DNA of 64,000 nt from Phaeodactylum tricornutum CCAP 1055/1 (taxonomy: Eukaryota; Bacillariophyta; Bacillariophyceae; Surirellales; Neidiaceae): NCBI RefSeq assembly GCF_000150955.2, contig NC_011680.1, forward strand, positions 376,435 to 440,434, in the 5' to 3' direction. Positions 43,173-56,200 of the stretch are shown here, piece after piece. Below the pieces are notes generated by a model that worked only from the letters and a program-made list of their open reading frames with translations, ran no database searches and was not told where the DNA came from. The translations under genes and the position numbers were made by a program. The stretch's first letter is position 1; each line of letters begins with the position of its first letter.

Positions 43173-43753
43173 GAGAAAATGCGCTATTTGGGATGAGCAG
43201 GGGTGAAAATTACGCTATTTGGGAAAGCATTCAGTGATTTTAAGTGGTTTTATTCTCGCGGGAAATAATTTGTAAGTAAAATGCTTACAGTTAGTTAAGA
43301 ACAAACCCATATCCTATGAATAGCCATGAAGATTCAATTTCGCAGTTCCCTCCATAAAGGTACCGTCTGGATCAGCTTTTTTGAGGTGACCAAAGTAGGA
43401 ACTCAGCAAGAAATATTGCCCAATGTGTACTTCAACACCATCTTGGCGCTTTGCCATAACAACATTTTAGGCCTGAGTCGCTTTCGGTTGTATTCCACCA
43501 GACTTGCGTGCTATGTCCCGAACTTGTTGTGCGGCGCCCATGCGCTGTTTTTTGTTTGGAATATGCGCAGCAAGAGCGGGAGAAACACTTTCTAGAAGCA
43601 AACATTTTTATTGCCGCTTCCTTGCACATGCATTGTCAGAGCAGGTATGTCCATTTTGAAAGGAGTTGATTATCCATTCACCTGTGAAGCATCCATCCTG
43701 GCTCTTTATGGGCGTCGCATAGATGTGGCACTGGCACACTGACTCGGCATCTC
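43173..43753. mobile_element. Mutator-like element C, other end (now in the same orientation as the left end)
   Basis: Starts GAGAAAATGCGCTATTTGGG, with TACGCTATTTGGG again 30 bp inside, and matches the end at 37569 over about 150 bp. The 9 bp before it (43164-43172) are TTCTTTTTT, the reverse complement of AAAAAAGAA at 37560-37568. On the minus strand, 43750-43330 gives transposase-like text (GCFTGEWIINSFQNGHTCSD, LLSSYFGHLKKADPDGTF). It stops at the copia LTR at 43754. Confidence 0.8.
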
Positions 43754-45437
43754 TGTTGATCCAACTCCTGGTAAGGACAACGTCTCACCAGAAGTTCAAT
43801 CGCCTACTGCTAAAAGACAAGTCGCTTCTGTCCCACACACAACAAATCACAGCCCCACAGTCCCTACGAATATCCAAGAGTACAATGTAAACTCATAATC
43901 TTCATAGTTCATTGTTTTTGTGACTTCGATCTCCATCGTTGTTTTGTGTTCATCAATAGAACTACAAAGCAACCCCCCCGTCTTTCTGTTCCCAGCCCTG
44001 CCCTACCGCTCCCCTGTCCTGCCCTCTGCCATCATGTCCCCGTCTGCCAATTTTACCATCTCCGACTTTCCTCACAAAGTCCTCAATCCAATCGCCACCA
44101 ACACCATTGCTCCCTCCTATGCGTCGCTTCTCCTGGCCCAATGCCAGCTCAGCGCCAATGCATCTGCCATTCCCAGCCTCAACGGCGGCGGCGCCCATGG
44201 TCACATGGCTCTGACGCTCACCGCCGCCGCATACGCCGAACTGTCCGACGTCCCCTTCGTCATCCCCATTGCTCCCCCTGCCGACCCCGAACCGGGTACC
44301 ATGCAACCCCAAATTACGGAGAACAATCAACTCCACAAACGCGCTGTGGCCATCCACAGCCTCTACGTGGCCGTCAACAATGCCCTCTGACACCAAATCC
44401 TCGACGCCGTTCCTCGCGTCTACATCCGCGACTTAGAGCACCCCCAGTTCGCGTACAGCCACGTCACCTGCCTTGACCTCCTCGACCATCTCTGGCGCAA
44501 CTTTGGTACCATCACCGCTTCTGACTTAAAAAGCAACATACAATCCATGTATACCCCCTGGAACCCGGTTGACCCCATCGAGACCATTTTTCACCGGCTC
44601 AATGACGCAATTACGTTTTCGACGGCTGGCCGCGACCCTATCTCCGAACCAGCTGCCGTTCGCGCCGGCTATGATGTTTTCGAGCATTCGGGCCTGTTCC
44701 CTCGCGCCTGCGAAACCTGGCGCACAGCCTCGCCCGACACACACACCCTCGCCAACCTCCGTACGCTCTTCAAGGTCGCCAATACCGACCACAAGCGTAC
44801 GCTTACCACCGGCTCCCTCGGCTATGCCAACGTCCTTGCCGCAACACCATCGGTTCTCCCGTCGCTTGCGCCAGACTCGCTCAGCCTTCCTTTTTCAGCC
44901 CTCTTGGTGTCCAATTCCTCTGCTACTCTCTCGGAGAAAACTTATTGCTGGACCCATGGGTCCAGCAATAACCGTCGACACACTAGTGCCACATGCAAAA
45001 ATAAGGCCCCCGGACACAGCGACGACGCGACGGCCACCAACACCCTTGGCGGCTCCACCAAAGTTTGGACTGCCCCCAAGCCTCCCGAATAGGAAAGAGG
45101 GACGGCTACGCCAACGATTAACACTAGTAATACCGATTATTTAAATCATATTACTAGTCTTAACTTGTCCGTAGTCCCCTCCCCGCCTAGTACCCACACC
45201 TCTGCCATTGCCAACACCGGCTGCACAGGCCACTACATTACAATCGACTGCCCTCACACTCACCGACACCCAGCCAACTCCAGCCTTGCCGTCTGTGTCC
45301 CAAATGGCGCTGTCCTCCGCTCCAGCCACGTTGCCAACCTGGCCCTGCCAGGTTTTTCCCCTGCCGCCTGCCAAGCCCACATTTTTCCTGGGCTCGCTTC
45401 ACATCTGCTCCTCTCCATTGGTCAACTGTGCGATGCT

Positions 45438-45864
45438 GGTATCCAGGGCCAGGTTTGGCTGCACCCTTACCAAGGTCCTTGTACGTTTTATACTCACAAT
45501 GCTGGGCCAATTCAAGAGCCATGGCATCAGCCCAACGGGTATTCCCAGCGTCGGCATCAAATTTCAAAGCTTCACGAGAATTGCGAGGGACAAGGACGCC
45601 AAACTTGAAAATGGGGTCTCCCTTACGCTGTTTCGTCAATGAAACAGTTCGGTTAAAGTCATCGCGATTACGAAGCAGGCGATTGAAGCGTCGCCATCCG
45701 GGAACAGCAAGGAGATCGTTCTCAGACGCGTACATCGCGAGTGTGACTGGATCATCCTTTGCCATTTCAATCAAAGGCTCATAGGTCTGGGAACCATCCT
45801 CCCATTGAACCAGAACATTCCACGACAATCCCTTATAGTTTACATCAGTTGGTTGCAATGGTCC
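45438..45864 (-). mobile_element. Fragment of another copia family
   Basis: A minus-strand piece with the region between integrase and reverse transcriptase (LQPTDVNYKGLSWNVLVQWE, PIFKFGVLVPRNSREALKFD). It is closer to the nested element at 46.8-53.2 kb than to the host copia element around it. A truncated fossil without ends. Confidence 0.75.
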
Positions 45865-46735
45865 TAAGGGGAGGGGTATCCCAGAGTAGTAACTATGTAC
45901 CTCGCTGTGTAAAATTTATCCAAAAACTCTTCCTAAGTAATTCCTCTGGGATAGCAGGGTTTTGCTCTGAGATATCAGGGTTTCCCTCTGGGATATCAAA
46001 TAAGGTTAAAGCCACTACTCTGGGATACCTAACTTGCTGACGTCCGGCATACAGCTTTCACATTCACAGTCAGTTGTTCTTCCGCGAATTGTTTGTGTCG
46101 TGTATTTCCTCTGGGATATCATATCCTTCCTCTGGGATATCAAGTATTCCCTCTGGGATATCAAATAGGGTTAGAGCTACTGCTCTGGGATACCTAACCT
46201 GCGGACGTCCGGCATACAGCTTTCACATTCACAGTCAGCTGTTCTTCCGCGAATTGTTTGTGTTGTGTATTCCCTCTGGGATATCATATCCTTCCTCTGG
46301 GATATCACCTATTCCCACTGGGATATCAAATAGGGTTCGAGCTACTCCTCTGGGATACCTAACTTGCTGACGTCCGGCATACAGCTTTCACATTCACAGT
46401 CAGCTGTTCTTCCGCGAATTGTTTGTGTCGTGTATTTCCTCTGGGATATCATATCCTTCCTAAGGGGAGGGAGAACCCAGAGTAGTATTTTCATACAATG
46501 ATGTATATAATCTATCCAAAAACTATGCCTAAGTAATTACTCTGAGTTCACTATCCGACATTTAAGTAATTACTCTGAGTTCACTATCCGACATGTAAGT
46601 AATTACTCTGAGTTCACTATCCGATTTTGTAAGTAATTACTCTGGGTTCACTGTCCTACAACATAAGTAAACACGGGGCGTATTCCCTCTGGGATATCAA
46701 ATAGGGTTCGAGCTACTCCTCTGGGATACCTAACC
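45865..46735. repeat. Satellite-like array with a 165-bp unit and a 33-bp unit
   Basis: CTCTGGGATACCTAAC recurs at 46018, 46183 and 46348, an exact 165-bp period. Each unit holds several CCTCTGGGATATCA copies and one TTCACATTCACAGTCAG. From 46530 a 33-bp unit (TAAGTAATTACTCTGAGTTC) occurs four times. The block CCTAAGGGGAGGG begins both the left edge (45865) and the stretch at 46459. No coding sequence. Confidence 0.85.
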
Positions 46736-46754
46736 TGGGTTAGGGTTAGGGTCA
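46736..46754 (+). repeat. Short TTAGGG-like tract
   Basis: GGGTTAGGGTTAGGGTCAGG at the right edge of the satellite. Two exact TTAGGG units and one variant, too short to call a telomeric remnant with confidence. Confidence 0.4.
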
Positions 46755-46756
46755 GG

Positions 46757-49700
46757 TACGTACAAGTTTTGCTGTTCATACAGCCAATTGAGTAAAAATC
46801 AGCCCAGGACTTGCAAACCTGTGGCTGTTGTGTTGAAACTTTAAAGTGTGAGGTGACCCTGTCACCAGAATTAATTCATTGAATTGAGAGTCTCAGACCC
46901 AGTGAAAGGGGAGACTAAAGGCCTTGTGTGTGTGCAGTGTTGTTTGAGGAACATCTGCAAAATTTGAGTTGAATTGAACTCATATTGATTGAGAAAAGAC
47001 TGTTTGGCTCACCATTGTCAGGTGGCAACAGTTGAAAGAGAGGGGGGTAAAATTGATTTTTTTCTTGCCCTTGTTTGTTGAAAAGGAAACAAGCCTGATT
47101 GAGCCTGATTGAGCCTGAGTGTTCTGTTTTGGCATTTGGCATCCCAGTGAAATTGTTTTGGATTTGCTAAGTGAATTTGTTTCTTGTAATTGCCATCCCA
47201 GTGAAAGTGTTTGGAAACTGTTAAGTGAAATTGTTTCCTGTAATTGGCATCCCAGTGAAATTGTTTTTGGGAACTGCTAAGTGCATTCCTGCTTGTAACT
47301 GGCATCCCATTGGAGCTTTCCTTGTTTTCTGTCCCTGTCCCTTTCTCTGGTTGGAATTTGGAATCTGAACTTTTCTCCGGTTAAAGTCTGTTTTTGAACC
47401 TTCCTCTTGTTGGGATTTTAAATTTGAAATTCTCCTCACTGGAATCATTTTGAAAATTGGAGAAATCCCCAACCCTCTTGTTACCATGACCACCACCAGA
47501 AGCAATACTTTTAGTGATGCTACTGTGGAGTATGTTGTTGGAACTGTCCTGGATGCTAACTCTGAGTCTCCTTACAGGCTTGTCCTGAAGGAAGCTGGTA
47601 TTGAATCTATGATGGACATTCTTGAGTTGACTTTGGATGACCTACTGTTTCTGCAGTGGACTTCAGGAGAGGAGACCCCCAAGAAGTTGACCCTTGTCCA
47701 ATCCAAGCGTATCATGCACCTCATTGCCTGGCATAGAACTCAGGATGACCCAAGCAATGTGGATTGGTTTTCATTGACTCCTACAGTACTCAGACAGTTT
47801 AGAGAAGGTGAAATCTATTCCAAGCCCCAATGTGCAGATGAGATGTCTGAAAATTCCTACACTGTTCCCCATGCCCAGCCAGCATTGCCTAATGCTGCTT
47901 ATGACTTTGACAAAGGTACTGAGAGAAGTATTGCTGACTATCCTGTTCTGAAAGAAGCCAAACAATGGTCCTCTTGGAATCGCCAGACCAGAGCTCTTGC
48001 CCTTTCCCATGGCCTACTGAATGTATTTGACCCTGCCTATGTTCCCCTCAACCCTGATGAAGCCTCTCTGTTTGCTACTCAGCAAAGATTTGTCTTCAGT
48101 GTGTTTACCATGGCCATCAAGGAAACCAAGGGAATGATTATCATACGCCAGCACTCTGATGAAAAGAATGCTATATCTCTGTTTGGCAATGCTCAGCTTG
48201 TCTACACTGCCTTGATGGCTGCCTATGAGGGTGGTGTTGTGGCTACACTTTCTGCTCAGTATCATGAAACCCTTCTCTTGAATTACAACTTGAACAATTC
48301 CTGGACCAAACCTCTTGTGACCTGGTTTTCTTCTTTTGAGCACAAACTGCTGGATTTGGACAATGTGCTTCCTACTCCCAAGGATGATGCTTGGAAGCGC
48401 AACAGACTTGAAATGGCTGTGCTTCATCATACTCAGCTTCAGACCTTTCATTCTACACTTTCTACCCAGGCACTTGTGATGGGCAAGCAACATGACTTCC
48501 TCTTTGAACTTGAAGCCTGCAAGACTCAAGCTGCCAAATTGGATGCGCAGGCTGGCATGAAAGTTAAGACACAGAGGCAGACCAACAACCATGAGCGTGG
48601 TGGGACCAAAGGTACTGGCCATGGCAATGCTTCCAACAGGAAGGGCAATGCTGGCCGTGGTGCATCCAAGGGTAAAGCCAAGGGAGGCAAGTATTCTAAC
48701 TATATTGACCCTGCAAAATGGAATGCTATGACCTCAGAAGAAAAGCAAGCTGTCTACGATGCATGCTCTACACCCAGTGCAAGCAACACTCCCAATGCAA
48801 ACCCAGTCCCTTCCTCTGTGCTCATCAACCAAGGTACTGTGCAACCAAGTTCTACTTCTGATGCTGTTCCAACTGGACAACACATTGTCCCCAGTAGTGG
48901 TGCCTCTGCTCTCTCTGGTACCACCAACCAGTCTTTCATCAGGCAACTGCTTTCTAATGCTACTGCCAGAACTCCCACTGTACCTACTTCTTCCCATGAT
49001 GGGGAGATTGTCATTGATGGGCTCAGGTTCAGACATGTTAATATGCACAAGGTCAGCTACTGTGTTAGCAACTATGACTTGGCCCTTCAGACCCACCAGG
49101 GTTCACTCATTGATGGTGGGGCTAATGGTGGCATGTCTGGTGCTGATGTCAGAGTCTTGGAAAAGGGATTTGCCACTGCTGATGTTACTGGTATTGGCAA
49201 TCATGCTGTTTCCAACTTACCTATTTGTCAGGTTGCAGGTGCTATCATGACTACAAATGGATTGATCATTGGCATCTTCAGTCAGTATGCACATTTTGGA
49301 AAAGGAAAAACTATTCATTCTAAGCCTCAGATGGAACAGTTTGGACTTACCATTGATGACAGATCCAGACTTAGTGGAGGGCAACAAAGAATGGTAACCC
49401 CTTGTGGACACATCATCCCTTTGCACATTTGCAATGGTCTTTGCTACATGGATATGCACCCTCCCAGTGATACTGAAATGGATGCCCACCCCCATGTCTT
49501 CTTTACTGCTGACATGCCTTGGGATCCCTCCATTTTGGACAATGAATACACAGAGCATGAGTTCTCTGACTGTCTTGCACCTGAAGACTTCACTCCTTTG
49601 GATCATCGTGTGAACCAATTTGGAACTACCACTGATTCTGATTTCTACCTTGACACTTGTATTCATGCTGTCCATAACATGCAACTTGTGCATTCCCAAC

Positions 49701-52700
49701 ATGTCTCAACTCAAGTGCCTGACTTGCAAGCACTACGCCCTAATTTTGGATGGATTCCTGTTGAGAGATTGAAGAACACCTTGGCTAATACAACTCAGTA
49801 TTACAGGGCTTCCATCTCTTACCCATTCAGAAAGCATTACAAGTCAGTTTCCCTGCTGCTAATGTTCACAGATTGAATGAATGGTTTGCTACTGACACCT
49901 TCTTTAGCAATGTACCTGCTCATGATGATGGTTACATGCACCATGGTGGTGCTACTATGTTGCAAGTCTATGCTGGCAAGGACTCTGGATACTTAGCTGG
50001 GTATCCCATGAAGATGGAAGGTCAAATGCCCCAGACTCTAGAAGACTTTATCCGTGATAAAGGTGCTCCTTTGGGCTTGTTCAGTGACAATGCTAAGGCC
50101 CAGACCTCCAAGGCTGTTGAGACCATTCAGCGCCTCTACCATATTGCAGATGCTCAATCTGAGCCTCACTATCAACATCAAAACTTTGCTGAGCGCTGTA
50201 TCCAAAACATCAAATGTATGATCAATACTATTATGGATCGCACTGGTACCCCTGCCAAGTACTGGCTCCTTTGCACTCTGTTTGTCATTGACCTATCCAA
50301 TCACCTTGTGAGTGATACACTTCAAGCAACTCCTTTGACCCGATGCTTTGGTATTCCCACTGATGTTTCTGCTTACCTCACTTACCATTGGTGGCAATTG
50401 GTTTATTTTGAGAACCATGATGGCTCTTTTCCCTCTACTCCTAAGGAAGGCCTTGCTCATTGGGTTGGTCCTACTAATATGAAGGGGGATGTATTGACTT
50501 ATCAGTTGCTGACTGTGGATACTCAGCAGCTGCTCTTTCGCTCCAACATTTGTCCTGCTACCACTGACCCCATGGTCCCTAATGCCAGAGTTGATGCCTC
50601 TGCTGCTCCACATCTTCACCTGGAGGCAGGGGAGGAAAAGGACCAGTCAGACAACATCAAGTCTATCTCTGCTTTCCAAAAGATTGATCCTTCTTATGTA
50701 AAACTGCCTCTCTTCTCTCCAGATGAGTTAGTTGGACTGACCTATCTCCATAAAGACCCAGATGGAGAGCAATCCTTCAGAGCTACTGTCATTCAACAGA
50801 TTATTGACAGGGATGCAGAAAACCACCAGAATCTAAAGTTCTTGGTTAAGATTGGTGATGAGGAGAGAGATGAACTGATTGCCTATAATGAACTGTCTGA
50901 TCTTATTGAGAAGCAACAAGAAGCTGAAGCCAATGGAAACCAAGATGTTTGGACCTTCAAGGGTATTGTAGGGCACCAAGGACCTTTGAAATCATCTGAC
51001 TTTGGATACAAAGGATCTACCTACAATGTGCTTGTCTCCTGGGAGGATGGAAGTGAAACTTATGAACCACTGAATGTGATTATGAAGGATGATCCAGTCT
51101 CATGTGCCAGGTATGCAAAAGACAACCACCTACTTGACACCCCTGGATGGAAGAACTTAAAAAGAATTGCCAAGCAAGAGAAGATGTACCAGCGTATGCT
51201 CAATCAAGCCAAGGTGAAGTCCCACCGCCATAGCATTCGATACAAGTTTGGTGTCTGTGTTCCCCGTGACTACTGTGAGGATGTTGTTCTGGATGAGAAA
51301 AATGGGAATAGACTGTGGCAAGAGGCAATCCAAACTGAACTTGACCAGATTCATGAGTATGCTACCTTTAAGGATGTTGGCCATTCTAACCATGGTGCCA
51401 AACCTCCTGATGGATACAAGAGGATCAATGTTCACTTTGTCTTTGATGTGAAGCAAACACTCAAACGCAAGGCCAGATTAGTTGCTGGTGGCCACATGAC
51501 TGAGCCCCCCAAGGACAGTGTGTACTCTGGTGTTGTTTCCTTACGTAGTCTGCGCATTGTCATCTTTTTAGCTGAGCTGAATGGACTACAACTTATGGCT
51601 GCTGATGTTGGGAATGCTTATCTTACTGCATACACCAAAGAACAAGTTTACTGTGTTGCTGGACCAGAGTTTGGGGAGCTTGCTGGACATGTTCTTGTTA
51701 TTCACAAGGCCCTTTATGGATTATGAACCAGTGGAGCCAGATTTCATGAGAAGCTGGCTGATACCCTCAGAGCTGAAGGTTTCCACCCTTCCTATGCAGA
51801 TCCTGATGTATGGATGAGGGATGCTGGAGACCTGTGGGAGTATGTCTGTACCTATGGTGATGACTTGCTGGTAGGAATGAAGGACCCTTCTGCTTTTATG
51901 GACACTCTTCAATCATCCAAGTGGAACTACAATTTGAAGGGTGTTGAAGAGCCCTCTTACCATCTTGGTGGTGATTTTTACCGTGACCCAGATGGCACCC
52001 TTGCTTATGGAGCAAAGAGTTATGTGAAAAGACTTGTTGAAAGCTATGAGATTCTTTTTGGAGAGAAGCCCAGGAACTACAAGTCACCCCTTGAGAAGGG
52101 TGATCACCCTGAACTTGATACTAGTGAGCTTTGCAATGATGATGACATTGGAAAATACCAAAGTTTGATTGGAGCTCTTCAATGGAGTATTTCTTTGTGC
52201 CGTTTTGACATTGCTGCTGCTGTTATGACTATGGGGCGCTACCGTGTGAGCCCACGTGTGGGACATTTGGAACGTGTCAAACGTATTGTTGGCTACCTTA
52301 AGCAACATTCTCATGGAGCTATTTGTTTTCGCACTGGTATGCCTGATTTTGCTGCTTTTGATTCTCAGATTGTGGAGTATGATTGGATGTATTCTGTGTA
52401 TGGTGATGGCAAAGAGGAGCTACCTGTCAACATGCCAATACCCAAAGGCAAAGCTGTCCGGACTATTACTTTCAAGGATGCCAACTTGTATCATGATTAT
52501 ACTACTGGCAGAGCTGTTACTGGAGTTTTGCATTTGCTGAATCAAACCCCAATTGATTGGTTTTCCAAGAGACAGAACACTGTTGAGACTGCAACTTATG
52601 GATCTGAATTTCAAGCTGCACGCACTGCCACTGATCAGATTGTTGATTTGAGATACACCTTGAGAATGTTTGGTGCACCTGTTGATGGACCTGCTTGGTT

Positions 52701-53219
52701 GTTTGGAGATAATGAGAGTGTTGTGACCAGTTCTACAGTTCTTCATTCCCCTTTGGGGAAAAGGCACAATGCATTGTCTTACCATCGTGTTCGTGAAGCC
52801 ATTGCTTCCAAGGTGATGATTTTCCTTCACATTGATGGCAAACAGAATGTTTCTGATTGTCTCACCAAGATGCTTCCTTTTGCAACTGCTTGGCCTTTGA
52901 TTCAACCACTTCTTTTTTGGCGTGGGGAGACTGACTCTGCTACCATTTGATGCAAGCCTCTCAACGAGGGGAGTGACAAGAATCCATTTTGAGTCTTGAC
53001 TTACTGTGGTTAGGGTTTCGTTGATAGGTGGATGGACTATTTGTGATGACGTCATGTGTGATGTCATATAGTGTGATGATGAGGACACTGTGGTGTCCAT
53101 TGTGATGATGCATGGATTTAGGATAGGAATTTATGATAATGAGTGCCTCCTGTGAGGCTCTCAGATTACTAGAAATTACCTTTTTGATTGTGATCTCCCC
53201 TTTGTTGATCTATTCAACA
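46757..53219 (+). mobile_element. Nested Ty1/copia retrotransposon (distinct, AT-richer family)
   Basis: Fossil inserted in the larger copia element. Parts in order: an untranslated leader with a tandem repeat, Gag (from about 47.5 kb), zinc-knuckle/basic region and protease (LIDGGANGGMSGADV), integrase (about 49.9-50.4 kb), reverse transcriptase (about 51.2-52.1 kb) and RNase H (to 52.95 kb). A polypurine tract and a 3' LTR follow at about 52973-53219 (TGACAAG...TTCAACA). No matching 5' LTR was found at the left, so that edge is approximate. The coding part is nearly whole, with about two breaks. Its T-rich codon use differs from the GC-rich host element, showing a different family. Confidence 0.85.
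47141..47310 (+). repeat. 54-bp tandem repeat in the leader of the nested copia element
   Basis: ATCCCAGTGA recurs at 47141, 47195 and 47249, and as ATCCCATTGG at 47303, giving a constant 54-bp step. Each unit also contains GAA(A)TTGTTT(C)TTG and a GCTAAGTG-type segment. Confidence 0.85.
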
Positions 53220-56200
53220 AGCTGCAGCCAAGGGATCTGATCAATCCCTATCTCAGCTTGTCAAGCCCCCTGCCACAGCCCACGCTCTTGTTCCCAACAC
53301 CCCCCTCGCCAACTGCATCGCTTTTGTTCACGCCTCGCTCTTCTCCCCGGCTCTCTCTACCTGGTGCCAGGCCCTTGACTCCGGCCATCTTACGACTTTT
53401 CCAGACCTTTCCTCCCGCCAGGTCCGCAAGTACCCACCCAGCTCCCCCGTGATGATCAAAGGTCACCTCGATCAACAACGAGCGAACCTACGCTCCACCA
53501 AGCTTTTCCCCGTCGTTCCTCCAACAACCACGACACCTCCAGCCGATCCTGAGCCCGACCTTGATCCTCCCGCAACCCACCCCATCGCACGCACACACCA
53601 TGTCTTTGTTGCCCACCAACGGGTCACCGGTCAGATCTACACCGACCAACCGGGCCGCTTTCTCACTCCCTCCAGTGCCGGCCACAACAACATGCTCGTC
53701 CTTTACGATTACGACAGCAACGCTATCCACGTCGAACTCATGAAGAACAAGTCCGGCCCCGAGATTCTGGCCGCCTATCAACGCGCTCATTCTCTTTTCA
53801 CCCAGCGCGGCCTCCGTCCTCAACTCCAACGTCTCGACAACAAAGCCTCTGCAGCCCTCCAAGCCTTCATGACCTCTAAGCACGTCGACTTTCAGCTGGT
53901 ACCCCCCCCCCCCCCCCCCCCATCTACACCGTCGTAATGCAGCCGAACGAGCCATCCGGACCTTCAAGAACCACTTTATTGCTGGCCTTTGCACCACAAA
54001 CCCGGATTTTCCACTGCATCTCTGGGACCGCCTTCTCCCCCAGGCCCTTATCACCCTCAATCTCCTTCGTCGGTCCCGCATCAATCCCAAGCTGTCCGCC
54101 CACGCCCAGCTTCATGGTGCTTTCGACTACAACCGCACCCCGCTTGCTCCTCCCGGTACTCGCGTCCTAGTCCACGTCAAGCCGTCCGTCCGCGAAATGT
54201 GGGCCCCCCATGCTGTCGAAGGTTGGTACCTTGGCCCCGCCCTGAACCATTACCGTTGCCACCGCGTCTGGATCACCGAAACACGTGCCGAACGTGTTGC
54301 TGACACCCTTTCCTGCTTCCCGACCCGCATTCCCATGCCCGCCGCTTCGTCCACCGACCGCGCCCTGGCCGCCGCCCGTGACCTAGTCCATGCCCTCCAG
54401 AATCCTTCCCCTGCGTCTCCGTTCGCCCCCCTTGATGCCACCCAGTACCAGGCCCTCACCGACCTTGCCAATCTCTTTGCCACCGTAACCGCCCCGGCCG
54501 ATGACGTCCTTGCACCCGCTCCATTGCCTCCGGTCCGTCCTCCTGCCCCAGCAACTCCCCTTGCTCAAGTCCGTTTTGCCGTTCCTCTTGTCACGGCCGA
54601 ACATGCCCCCGCACTACCGAGGGTGCCCATTCCGGCCACAGCACTTCCGAGGGTGCCCACCACGGCCACCTATCACTCTCGCACCGGCAACCCCGGCCGT
54701 CGCCGCCGCAAAGAGCGCACCCAACCGACAACCCCAACCCTAGTTCCGGCGCATCCACACAACACCCGCACCCGACCCTTTCTTGTCCCAGCTTCCGCCA
54801 ACGCAGTTGTCGACCCCGCAACCGGCGCCTCATTGGAATATCGCCACCTGCGCTCCGGCCCCGACGCTCCCGATTGGATTCGCGCCGCCGCCAACAAAAT
54901 TGGACGGCTCACTCAAGGTAACCCGCCCCACAGTACCACCGGCAGCCAAACTATGCACTTCATCACGCATAATGCCATTCCTCCTGGTCACAAGGCAACC
55001 TACTTGCGCATTGTCGCCAGGATTCGCCCCCAAAAGGCCGAACCCAAGCGCATCCGGTTCACCGTTGGTGGCAACTTAGTTCAGTACCCCGGAAAGGTTA
55101 GCACCCCAACTGCTGACATCACCACAGCCAAGATCCTCTTCAATAGCGTCCTCTCCACGCCCGCCGCCAAGTTTATGTGCATTGACATCAAGGATTTCTA
55201 TCTTGGCACCCCCATGGCTCGGTACGAATACATGCGCATCCCGGTTCCCGATATTCCTCCCACCATCATGGCTCATTACCGGTTAGCTCCACTCATTCAC
55301 AACAACTCTGTTACCGTCGAAATTCGCAAAGGTATGTACGGCCTTCCCCAGGCCGGCATTCTCGCCCACAACCGTCTAGTTGAACACCTTGCTGCCCACG
55401 GCTACGTTAAGACGAAGCATACCGCTGGCCTATTTCGACACGTCACGCGCCGTATTCAGTTTACCCTAGTTGTGGACGACTTTGGAGTGAAATACACTGG
55501 CAACGAACACGCCCAGCACCTTATCAACACTCTCCAATCACTTTACACCATCACCATTGACTGGGACGGCACTCGTTATCTCGGACTTACACTTGCTTGG
55601 GATTATGAGCAACGCACCCTCGACATGTCCATGCCCGACTAGATCGACCAAGCCCTAACCCGCTTTCAACGATTGCCCCCTCTTACGCCTCAACATGCGC
55701 CGCACCTGGCATTACAACCCAACTCACACCAGTCCCTGATACCACTGAGCCTCTCGATGCATCCGACAAGACCCACCTGCAAGAAATCATCGGAACCCTA
55801 CTTTATTACGATAGGGCTGTCGACTCGACCATTCTCGTGGCTCTCGGCACTCTGGCCTCGGCACAGTCAACTGCAACCCAAGCGACACTTCATGCCGCCG
55901 AACATTTACTTGACTACTGTGCCACTCACCCACACGCTACAGTACGTTTTCAGGCTAGCGACATGTGTTTACACATTCATAGTGATGCTTCCTACCTTTC
56001 CGAGTCGAAAGCCCGTTCTCGTGCTGCAGGTCAATTTTTCCTCAGCAGTCGACCCCACAATCCCAGTGCTGCTCCCGCTCCGACTGATCCGGCCCCTCCC
56101 AATAATGGCGCCATTCATACACATAGCTCCATCATGTCCGTTGTTCTTTTGTCGGCCGCCAAAGCAGAACTCGGTGCCCTCTTCTACAACGCCAAGGACG

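Noticed and set aside
46530-46665. Regular 33-bp repeats that look like a CRISPR array
   Set aside because: The repeats are contiguous with no unique spacers, lie in eukaryotic mobile DNA, and no cas genes are present.
46736-46754. Interstitial telomere
   Set aside because: Only two exact TTAGGG units; too short to indicate a fused or broken chromosome end.
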